From positions 53,631,741-53,695,740 of the forward strand of contig CM018689.1 of assembly GCA_009363875.1 (NCBI GenBank): 64,000 bases of DNA. The letters run 5' to 3'. Both the position numbers and the translations under genes were made by a program. Within the stretch, counting starts at the first letter, position 1, and the number at the start of each line of letters is the position of its first letter. This DNA comes from Mikania micrantha (Eukaryota; Streptophyta; Magnoliopsida; Asterales; Asteraceae). Below, in pieces: positions 25,001 through 33,845 of this stretch. Under the pieces are notes generated by a model, which searched no databases, was not told the origin of the DNA, and was given only the letters and a program-made list of their open reading frames with translations.

Positions 25001-26850
25001 AATCCTCTAGTAGATTAATAAGCATATATAATAAATCAATTATTGGATAAAAAAATTGTTGGTAGCGGGCCCAACCCGAACCAGTTCATTTACCAGCACA
25101 CAAAATTACTCATTTGGGCCATGGTTTAAAAAGGCTGTCTGAGGCCCGCCTTGAGGCTTACGCCTCGGCTGAGGCTGATGAAGATCGACACAGCACACAC
25201 ACACAATTATGGAATTGGATATTGGAATTAAACTAAACTCAGAGGAATTACAAAGAAAAGCAAATCTCTCAATTACAGATTCTTTCTCTCACTCTGCAAT
25301 CCAGAGGAGCCCTCAAAGTAACTAACTCACCAAAATGACAACTCACTAAATCCTTATTCTGTTATATAGCCCAAAACGTAACAAACTATTAGTGGCTAAT
25401 GCCTATTTTGCCCCTTCTAGAATACACATGTAAAATAGGAGGCTTAGGTGGCACCTCCCTAGTATTATTCTTATCAGAGGCATTGAAAAAAAGCATAAGA
25501 GACTTAGCCTCATGGGGATAAGTTGTAACATAAGCCTCAACCTGTCCGAGGCGGTGAGGCAAGGTTTTGAAATTGAAGAACCCACCTCTTAATCGACTTT
25601 CGATCATCTCTAGGTGTTTTTGATTGAGAATGATACAGAGAAATTGTGTTTTATAATATTTAAATCTCATAACATTACTAAATTAGGTGGCTGAACTATT
25701 TTTGTGTCAAATTGTGACACTTATTACACCTCATAGCTCGTTTCCGTTCTTTTAAACCTTGATTTGGGCCTTTGGGCTCAAACCCAGCTTGATATTTTGA
25801 GAATTTGAGCGGTTGCCCAACGTATTTTTTCAAAATGAGTTGTTTTGTCGTCATTTAGTTCTGCAATTAGCCACAATCTTTGATGGGGGAAACACTTATT
25901 TGGTTGGTCTGGTCAACTGTTTATGTTCTTGTTGCTTTTCATCTATAATTGAGATACTTTAATTATACTAGGAGTATTTGGATGTGTTTATGAAAGTGAT
26001 TACAGGTTATTGAGTAATCAGAATTATACATTCAACCTTAATTGTGGGCCTGTGGCTGATATGAATTTTTTTTTTACTCCTAAATACTACCTAATCTGCA
26101 CTTGCATGGATTTGAACCCCTACCACTTTTATGCAGGTGCTCACTAATGCCACTAGATACCAACCATTTAATTATTTGACCCCTATATAATCTGATAATT
26201 AGAGGCTATGCCCGGCAAAATGGGCGGGTTGGGTAAGGGGTCAGAATGGGTTCGGGTCAAGATGGGTGCGGGACTGCGGGTTAGACCGGGTTTTAAGCAA
26301 AATCATTTCGGGTCTAAGTGATACCCGCATTTGCATAGTTTTTTGGTTATCCATCTTAACCCGCATTGTGCTTAAGTGATACTCATCTCAACCAATTCAA
26401 TATTATCTTGTTACCTGTTTCAACCCACTATACTACAATTATTTACCCAAACCAACCCATTTCCTTTGATTTAGGTAAAAATTGCCACCTCTATAGAGGC
26501 ATAATCCTTTTATACAAACTTTATTTATTTTGCAGAATCCTTATATGGTCAACATTGTGCTAGCCGGCTATGACAAAGAAACTGGCCCATCTCTCTACTT
26601 CATCGACTACATTGCAACCCTGCACAAGGTTGACAAGGCGGCGTTTGGTTATGGGTCATACTTTGCATTGTCCATGATGGACCGCCACTACCACCCAAAC
26701 ATGACGGTTGATGAAGCTGTCAAACTGGCTGACCAGTGCATTGAGGAAATAAGGTCCAGGCTCGTTGTTGCTCCGCAAAATTTTGTCATCAAGATTGTGG
26801 ACGAGGATGGGGCTCGTGAACACTTGTGGCGTAGGACAACAAAGGATTAA
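22086..26850 (+). CDS. PBD: 20S proteasome subunit beta type-2 (PBD)
   Basis: Three exons: 22086-22243, 23145-23268 and 26536-26850. All junctions are GT-AG with matching phases and give 198 residues. This is the plant beta-2 (beta-4 ring position) subunit. It starts [15 protein letters not shown] without a propeptide and lacks the N-terminal catalytic Thr, so it is a structural, non-proteolytic beta subunit. Hallmarks are [59 protein letters not shown] (here [20 protein letters not shown]), [22 protein letters not shown] and [17 protein letters not shown]. The core particle degrades ubiquitinated proteins in cytosol and nucleus. The introns are swollen by transposons (five insertions) but the splice signals are intact, so the gene looks functional. 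Confidence 0.97.
22620..23028. mobile_element. hAT-type MITE in PBD intron 1
   Basis: Terminal inverted repeats CATAGTTGTCAAAAGCC and, reversed from the right, CATAGTTGTCAAAGGCAC. The subterminal sequence is GC-rich (GGCGCCTCGCCTAGGCGC on the left, GCCTTGAGTGCGCCTTGTGC on the right). The flanks GCTTCACA (22612-22619) and GTTTCACA (23029-23036) match at 7 of 8 bases, an 8 bp duplication with one change. Confidence 0.75.
23832..24253. mobile_element. hAT-type MITE (CATGGTTTAAAA family), PBD intron 2
   Basis: The left end is CAAGGTTTAAAAGAACGG and the reversed right end is CATGGTTTAAAAAAACGG. Subterminal palindromes such as GCCTCGAGGCG repeat many times. It is flanked by a perfect 8 bp duplication CTCATCCC (23824-23831, 24254-24261). 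Copies of the family lie at 25120-25761 and at the right edge (63894 on). Confidence 0.85.
24424..24956. mobile_element. Foldback MULE-type element, PBD intron 2
   Basis: A 533 bp inverted repeat with arms of about 240 bp that are nearly identical. The left arm starts GGCAAATTGGATTTAAATAA and the right arm is its reverse complement. The central spacer is about 50 bp (near 24660-24715). It is flanked by a perfect 9 bp duplication TGTTTATGT (24415-24423, 24957-24965). Transcribed in the PBD intron, it would form a long hairpin. Confidence 0.88.
25120..25761. mobile_element. hAT-type MITE split by a solo LTR, PBD intron 2
   Basis: The left end is CATGGTTTAAAAAGG and the reversed right end is CAAGGTTTAAAAGAACGG, the same family as 23832-24253. 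It is flanked by a perfect 8 bp duplication ATTTGGGC (25112-25119, 25762-25769). A 301 bp solo LTR plus its 5 bp duplication sits inside at 25176-25476. Confidence 0.85.
25176..25476 (-). mobile_element. Solo LTR of a copia-type retrotransposon
   Basis: It reads TGATGAAG...TTATCA on the + strand, and so starts TG and ends CA in both orientations. A perfect 5 bp duplication GAGGC flanks it (25171-25175, 25477-25481). On the minus strand it has a TATA-like GGGCTATATAACAG and a leader resembling a copia LTR (TTGAGAGATTTGCTTTTC). No internal domain or second LTR follows, so it is the product of LTR-LTR recombination. Confidence 0.8.
26207..26492. mobile_element. hAT-type MITE (GGGCGGGTTGGG family) near PBD exon 3
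   Basis: The left end TATGCCCGGCAAAATGGGCG and the reversed right end AGAGGTGGCAATTTTTACC are typical of a family also present at 58621-59017. The flanks TTAGAGGC (26199-26206) and ATAGAGGC (26493-26500) match 7 of 8. It ends only 43 bp before the exon 3 acceptor. Confidence 0.65.
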
Positions 26851-27282
26851 AACTTAAAACATGGCTGTAATATTTCTGAATTATGTCTGATTTTCTTTGT
26901 TATCTTGTTGGAGAAGATTTTGGACTAAAAGTTGGATATCGAAGGTTTTAATTGTTATGTTATAGTTGAACACTTGAGCTATTGTATCATTCTATTTGAT
27001 TCATGAGACATGGCAATCGAGTTTGGTTCGAGGGTTATGATTGCTCGAGTCTAGATTGTTACTCTGTTAGGCAGTAAAGAAACTGAACGTTCGATGAGCA
27101 GTTCGTGAATAACTCGATAATAAGTTCGTGTACAAATGAATGAACATGAGAAAGATATTTTGTTTGTTTATTTGTTTAGTAAAATAAACGAACATGAAAT
27201 AGGTCTTGCTTATGCATATTGGTGATTGGTGTTCATGATCATTCGGTAATGTGCTCGGTTATGCTAATTTGATGTTCGTTAA
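26851..27282. other. PBD 3' flank
   Basis: It probably starts with the PBD 3' UTR. From 27000 it contains TCGAG/TCGTTC-rich sequence (AATAAACGAACATGAAA) like decayed hAT MITE DNA. No gene. Confidence 0.4.
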
Positions 27283-27455
27283 TTTTTTTTGAACAGCAAA
27301 CGTCCAGTCATCCAGGATCACCCTGGCAAATAGAGCATCCTTTCGATTGAATAACAGAGTATGGTTAGCTCAGCCCAAATCAATGTTTGCTCTATGTGAG
27401 ACTCCAATCTAAGACCTCTCATAAGAGAAGTCAAGAGGCTACTCTTTGTATTTTT
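27283..27455 (-). mobile_element. tRNA-derived SINE, family 1 (-)
   Basis: It reads T8 then GAACAGCAAACGTCCAGTCA, the reverse of the family 1 tail. The body contains the reversed phrases CATCCAGGATCACCCTGG and GAGACTCCAATCTAAGACC (B-box side), then CTCATAAGAGAAGTCAAGAG and GCTACT (head). It is the antiparallel relative of 10858-11107. Confidence 0.65.
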
Positions 27456-27636
27456 AATGTTTAGTTTATTACTAAACATTTAAATTGATAGCTTGGTTAT
27501 TTAAAATATGTATCTTGTTAAAAACTTGAAAAAAACATTAGAGGCAATATTTTGTGTTAATTATGATTTATTTATAGTTATACTTTGCTACAGATAATTT
27601 ATGTTGTTTTGTAACAAGTGTTTCTTTATATTATAT

Positions 27637-27816
27637 TTAGGGGTATTTACATATTTCTTCTTTGAAGCCATTTATTACGTATTTGTTCAAGTAAAAAGAT
27701 AAATTACATATTTCCTCATCTTGAAACATATTTTCCCTTTCAAATAAAAAAAAAGTCGATTACATATTTCCATCTCTTCAAGAGAAATATATGATTTATT
27801 TTAAGGGTTGGGTAAA
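27637..27816. repeat. MITE-like repeat, copy A left part (split by Helitron)
   Basis: GTATTTACATATTTC and following sequence up to GGGTTGGGTAAA resemble 28550-28730. The copy is interrupted at 27816|28476 by the Helitron and continues with TATGTAATAAA and GGGGATATATGTAA after it. Confidence 0.7.
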
Positions 27817-28475
27817 TCTATACTATATAATAAAAGAATAACAATATGTTTTTTTTTTTGAACGGCAATTTGGATCACTGACGGGTCATAGACCCACCCG
27901 ATCATATCCACACCCAATAGGAGGAAACCCATCATAGGTGAGAGAAAACCCCCTAGCCTAGCATGGAACCCCCATTTTGTCCATGCCAGGACTTGAACAT
28001 GTGACCTCCCCAATATTGAAGCCACATGGTACCTCCCCTCAACCGTTTGAGCTAAGGATCATTGGTAAAAGAATAACAATATGTCACTTGACGTAATTCT
28101 AGCATATATGTCATTTTCATGTGTCGTCTTTCTATACTATCACATGGCATATTTAAGAAATTTATGAATTAATTCCATTTAATACAATTAATTCAAACTT
28201 TCAAATTTAAAAGAAAAATAATATTCATTTTCTTTAAATATTAATGATAATATAATCATTTTAAACTTTTCATTTCCAACCAATAATTTCAAAAATTCAA
28301 AATTTTAAATCTCATTTGTTTTGTTTAAAGAAGTATACAAATATTTATAAAATATAATTTTATTTATTTTTAAATTTTAAAAACTATCTTTTATTTGTGT
28401 ATTTATTTTTTATTATTGATGCTTTTAATACTTATTTTTATACAACTCTGTGTAACACACATGTCAATAATCTAG
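27817..28475 (+). mobile_element. Small Helitron with nested SINE
   Basis: 5' TCTATACTATATAATAAAAG and 3' hairpin TGTGT-A-ACACA followed by CATGTCAATAATCTAG. It is inserted between A (27816) and T (28476). The paralogous repeat at about 28720-28740 reads GGGTAAATATGTAATAAA without the element, which is the empty site and fixes both ends. A related copy lies on the minus strand at about 59410-59838. Confidence 0.85.
27849..28066 (-). mobile_element. SINE inserted in the small Helitron
   Basis: A 17 bp perfect direct repeat AAAAGAATAACAATATG flanks it (27832-27848, 28067-28083). On the minus strand it has a tRNA-like head (CTTAGCTCAAACGGTTGAGG, A box) and ATGTTCAAGTCC (B box), a body with GGTTTCCTCCTATTGGG, and ends TTGCCGTTCAAAAAAA. 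It inserted into a Helitron that was already in place. Confidence 0.88.
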
Positions 28476-28762
28476 TATGTAATAAAGTCACTTAATAAGG
28501 GGATATATGTAAGAATCCTATTTATTTAAGGTGATTGTGTATTTGTGTTTAATATTGGAGCGTTTACACATTTCTCCTTTCAAATATAATTTATTACATA
28601 TATATCCAAGCAAAAACTCAATTACATGTTTTCCCTTTTTAAAAGATTTCTCCCTTCTAAATAAACTAGTCAATTACATATTTCTCCCTAACAAGAGAAA
28701 ATATGTAATTGATTTTAAGAGTTGGGTAAATATGTAATAAATGCTCTCTCTAGGGGATATAT
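28476..28762. repeat. MITE-like repeat, copy A right end and copy B
   Basis: After the Helitron, TATGTAATAAAGTCAC...GGGGATATATGTAAG completes copy A. A second copy (about 28550-28762, GTTTACACATTTCTCC to GGGGATATATGTAAAC) follows, with the inverted ends TTTACA...TGTAAA. Confidence 0.65.
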
Positions 28763-29984
28763 GTAAACAATCTTTTAATATTTGTTATTGATAATATTGA
28801 TTTAAATGTTTTTATATTATATATGCTCATTTCCGTTCATAAACAAGTTCAATTAGCTAACGAACGAACATGAACAATACTTTTTGTTTGATTTTCTATT
28901 TGTGAATATATATAGGGATTTGATTCGGTTAAAAAAATGCGTGTTGGCTTATTGTAATTAGCACCTCTCAAACAGTAAAATGTTCGATTTGATTCGGTTT
29001 TTATTTTTAACGAGCTTAAAATCCCAAACCATATGAACCAAGCCGTTTATAAAGGTTAGGTTTTTTTATTTTCAACTGTTCGGTTTTGTTTTTTATTATT
29101 CAAAACCGTTGTTAACGGTTTGCCTTATATATAGTTTGTATTCTACTCTTCGATCCACCGATGAGATATACACGAAATACATTTACGTTTCTACCTAAAA
29201 ACCGTAAAATTTTCTTCCCCAAAAACCAACACCAAATTTATTGGATTTTCCCTGATTGTTGGCTACGATGGAACCAAAAGTCAGCAGCCATCAGCGTCGT
29301 CTACGACTCTTTCTTCGGTCCAATCACGGTATTCCAACTTTACTCCTACCCATCTTCAAAATCCACATACACATGATATTCATACATTATACATTCATCG
29401 CATTATTTCAATTTTCAAACGTTTGGTAGCTTGTTGGTTTCAATCCACCTCAATTTGGTGTATCGATCCTTTGAATCTATTTAACCCACCAGTCTTTTTA
29501 TCAGATTTTAATAATCACTGTGTCATACATCAAGAAGTTTGTCTCATTTGATATTTATATTGTCTTCATTTTCTCGAGGGGATTAGATTAGATTAGATTA
29601 TATAATAATTTACAGCGAACTGTTTTGTTTTACATATTGGGCGTTTCTTTATCTTTGTCGGCTGTTCTTGTTGACCCATATATTCGGTACACTATTTGGT
29701 TGAGATCGGAGGTCCATTTTCTTGGATTTTGTAGTCGTGTTATCGGATTTCTTGATTGATCAATCATTCAAGTCAAGTGATTTGTAAGTAATTTTCAATC
29801 AAGATCATTCTATTGTTGCTGTTTCTCTCTCAGACAATTCATCAAACACCTTGCAGACACTTGTTTGGTAATAAAAATCTGGTCTTTTTACTTCCAGTCA
29901 GATTTCTTGTTCATACTGGGTTTTCATTCTTGTTGGGTGTTATCTTATCTATACATTTATTGTGTTCAAACAAGATTTTAAGGG
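28763..29984. other. 5' region of the aldo-keto reductase gene
   Basis: AT-rich at first, then from about 29140 a pyrimidine-rich stretch. Around 29260-29329 a piece ending ATCACG|GTATTCC could be a 5' UTR exon, and 29585-29604 is a short (GATTA)n repeat. The last 250 bp are the likely leader. No other gene seen. Confidence 0.35.
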
Positions 29985-32900
29985 ATGAAGGGGAAATTTG
30001 GGGCATCTGGGACTTATTTCCTGTTGAATACAGGAGCCAAAATTCCTGCCATAGGGCTTGGAACTTGGCAAAGTGGTGGTGATTTCTGTGTTCAAGCTGT
30101 GAAAACAGCTTTATCGGTTGGATATCGTCATATTGATTGTGCACACTTGTATGGGAATGAAGCTGAGGTTGGAGAAGCTTTAACTGAGTTCTTTAGAGGT
30201 TCAATCAAAAGAGATGATCTTTTCTTGACTTCAAAGATTTATTGTTCCATGAATTCAATTAACAAGATTGAAAATTCTGTTAGAGTTTCTCTTAAGAATC
30301 TTGGGGTGTCGTATTTGGATCTTTATTTGATGCATTGGCCTGAGAGTTCGGCTTTTGGTGATGCCACTGATCCGCCTGCAAATTCGGGTTCTGAGTATAG
30401 ACAGTTTTTGAGTAAGTTGAAAACATCATGGAAAACGATGGAACGGTTGGTTGAATTAGGTCTTGTTCGGGCTATTGGAGTTAGTAATTTTAATATTCAA
30501 CAGATGAAAGAGTTGCTGAAATTTGCTAAAATTATACCTGCAGTCAATCAGGTTGGATTTCTTTGTTTATTCATTTGATCATTTGATGGTTTCACTTGCA
30601 TTTTTTATGAGTTTAGCAGAAAATGGATTTCTTCTTGTCCTTAGAGCTTGTGGCTATCATTTTTTAAGTTCCCTGAAAATTTGTAGGATCCTGGATTCAA
30701 ATAAATATGGAAGTCGAGTGATTATAAATGATCTAAACAGTGGGAGTCGTTAACTAATCTAATTATATTGCCTGGCTGTCAATGAATTTAAGGAATGATA
30801 TCTCCGTTACTAAGAAAGTATAGCATACATGTGCTGATATACATGGGATCTGTATCTTATAATAACCCACCTTAATTGCGGAAACGCCAATATCAATCTA
30901 AATCTTTGGGTTTTTTCATGATCTTTATTATTATACATGTACAAGGCTATCTTCTTTTATGTATTTATGTAAATTCCTTTTCGTTTAAGATCTTACACTA
31001 GTATAAGTTGCAATCTTATTAAACAAATACTGTCAATGTAACGCAAACTTACACTTCTTTTAAATCTTAAACGCTTGTGTACTAGCACATACATATAAAA
31101 GAACATAGTCTTGTACATGTATAATAAAGCTCATGAAAAGAAAACCCAAAGATTAGGGGTTATCTTGTTGGAGTTATTTGGGTTTTCACAATTAAGGTGG
31201 GTTAACAACTAATCCTTCCACTACATGTACATACGTATGTATATTATGTTTGTATATGGACCATGAGAAATTTAGAAAATTCAATTTGATATATAGCTGA
31301 ATCCCCAAACAATTTGATTTGTGCTCATGTCTGTATTTAGTTAATCTAAAAATATATATCTAGACAAGAAACGATAACAAGAACAATCTACGTGATGTTA
31401 AATCCAAAATTTGTTTTTGATTTTGAGATGTATTTATATAGCTATATTTTTAGTTATTAAAACTTCAACAAACTTATGTGAGGCTGTGAGCTACAGCCTA
31501 CAGGGCTTGTGTAGAGTTTTGTTTCTGTATTTAGTTATCTGATTATGTAACTTCATTTTGCAATAAACTTGGGTTTTTCTTAAACTGATTTTACTATTAT
31601 TTTGAGGTGGAATAACTAGCTTCATACCAGCTGCAATAAAGCTGTTATCTAATGATAAATAAAATCATCTATATAGCTCATCTTTTGATCTGATTTGAGA
31701 TTCTTTTACTTCCAAGTTACAAAGCATCTTCTTTTTGGTCGTTTTATTAGTTTCTTTAATAACAGAATTCACCAAACTCTCAATTGTACTATTAAAATTA
31801 ACAAGTTTACAACTTCAAATAACAAATGCACATCCTAAAAACTATAATTTACAACCCATAGTATATTAGGAACATGTACAAGGTTTTGAGTAACTTGAAA
31901 ACATCAATCTAAATCTTTGGGTTTTTTCATGATCTTTATTATTATACATGTACAAGACTATCTTCTTTTATGTACTTATGTAAATTCCTTTTCGTTTAAA
32001 TTTTCTTAAAGGTTACTAAGATTATATAATGTTTTTTTTTATGACCGGGGAACCCACTTGCGTGGTAACTCCCACCCCCCCTTCAAATACCCGACTAACC
32101 GGGGGCCGGAACGGGTAAACTGCGGGCGCAAGCACCCGGGTCGGTGGCCTTGTGGAGAAATTGTCACCACCACGACTAGAACCCATGACCTCAAGTTTAT
32201 ATAATGTATTTAGTTATACAAGAGAAAAGGATCTATAGATTATTGAACAATACAGATGATGTGAAATTGAAAGTTTAGTTTTAAAATTGACACTGTGACT
32301 TTTTTGCAGTTTTTTTTTTTAAATCTTAGAATATAATTAGACTACTTTGTGGGTTTTTCAGGTGGAATTACATCCATTTTGGAGGCAAGATGAGCTTGTC
32401 AAATTCTGTCAGTCAAAGTTTATACATGTATCTGCACACACACCACTTGGAGTGCCCACTTCAACTCCTAAACCATCTGAAAGTGGATCAAGTGAAGAAG
32501 ATGAACCTGGAACACCCCGTATTTCTTTTAGACGGTCCAGATCGGTTCATGGGCCAATGCTTAAGCTTTCTGTTGTTGCAGAGATTGCAGACAGACATAA
32601 AAAGACTCCTGAACAGGTTTTTTTTTATTGGGATTTTGGTTACACATTTATTATAGTATATTAGGAACCTTTAAGAAAATTTATGGAATGTGACAGTGTG
32701 ATGTTAACTCAATTAGCTTAGGGGTGGCAATTTGGTGGTCAAAGCACATCAGATAACATAGCTAATATTTCATCAATATTTTCTATGTTTGCGCGTAGAT
32801 AATATAGTCAATCTATCATCAGACAAATTTTGCCCTACAATGGTTATTTTGCCTTCATTTTCTATGTAGACACCTCTAAGTCCTATATTCTAAATCCCAT

Positions 32901-33845
32901 TTAATTACAAGATAATAAGTGATTTAAAATTTTTAACATATCTGCTTCCAATGATATATTGATATTTAGATGGAAGTTCTTTTTTTTCTTCAAGGAGCAC
33001 TAGACAACTATCCATGGCTTCTTATTGCAGATGACCTAATTCCTTATTTTATTTTTAAATTTTTATAAATTTTCTAGTCAAGAACCTAAACTTTGGTTGT
33101 TGATGTCCCAGACATAAACCAAATTGATTTTCAAACACTTAACTCACTATTTCCAAACGATGCGTAGTAACTCACTTCTTAGATTTTTTATAACCTGTGA
33201 GAAACCGTCACTGGAAAACATCTGAGTGCACTAATACTCTGCTAACCAATGGGACCATATAAATTATGTGGCCTTCAAGTGGTTAAGGCCACATACCAGT
33301 AGAAAACAAACATACCCAGTAATATCCCACAGACCAGTAGAAGTTCGATTTAAATATGAAAACTGGTGAAATATCGTAAATTCCCTTTAATATGGAAAAA
33401 AATATATAGACAACTTGCATAGACTAAAATTAAACTAAGATTACAAAGAAACAATGTGCAAAAGATTGAATTTTACATTGATAAGTTCAAAAAATTGAAG
33501 CATTGCACATTCTTTAGAACAACCTAAAGAATTGAACTTAATCTTTCATTGTGTAATAGCAAATTTATTCGTAACTCGTAGGTTATTTTGCGATGGGGCC
33601 TCCAAAGGGGTACAAGTGTCCTTCCATGCAGTGTAAAGCCTGAGAGAATAAGGAAAAACATAGACATATTCAACTGGAGTTTATCAGACGATGAGTATCA
33701 ACGATTGAACCAGATAGAGCCACAAGTATGTCTGTTTGGAAATGGTCTACTGGATACTATCTCAGAGGGCAATGGCTCAATATTTGGAAGTGGTCCACTT
33801 CAAGCGGTTCATGAATCCGAAGATGATGTTGAGTTCAACTCATGA
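29985..33845 (+). CDS. Aldo-keto reductase (AKR superfamily) with a Ser/Arg-rich insertion
   Basis: Three exons: 29985-30551, 32362-32616 and 33582-33845. Junctions are GT-AG and the phases are all zero, giving 361 residues. It is a (beta/alpha)8 NAD(P)H-dependent reductase of carbonyls. The catalytic tetrad is Asp51, Tyr56, Lys84 and His117 ([21 protein letters not shown]). The AKR phrases [18 protein letters not shown] and [10 protein letters not shown] are present. Two odd points. An extra segment of about 33 residues (about 221-253, Ser/Glu-rich then [13 protein letters not shown]) follows AHTPLGVP, where relatives have a short loop; its arginine-serine core could be phosphorylated. The usual IPKS cofactor motif reads LPCS, with Cys290 in place of Lys. 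I recall Arabidopsis At5g01670 as the closest type. Length exceeds the usual 310-330. Confidence 0.93.
30863..31204. mobile_element. Foldback MITE in AKR intron 1
   Basis: The ends are TAACCCACCTTAATTGCGG and, reversed, TAACCCACCTTAATTGTG. The interior CTAAATCTTTGGGTTTTTTC and ATGTACAAGGCTA recur inverted at 31105-31160 (TCTTGTACATGTATAAT, AAAACCCAAAGATTAGG). A partial copy of the left part lies at 31903-32003. No certain target duplication. Confidence 0.6.
31903..32003. repeat. Partial second copy of the intron MITE
   Basis: About 100 bp nearly identical to 30893-30990 (ATCTAAATCTTTGGGTTTTT to AAATTCCTTTTCGTTTAA), direct orientation. Confidence 0.8.
32033..32205 (-). mobile_element. SINE-like retroposon, AKR intron 1 (-)
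   Basis: It begins with a T-run then ATGACCGGGGAACCCACTTG. Reversed, it ends in poly-A, has GC-rich text (CGGGTGCTTGCGCCCGCAG) and a head with GAGGTCATGGGTTCTAGTCG, which resembles a B box (GGTTCTAGTC). It lies 150 bp before exon 2. Confidence 0.5.
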
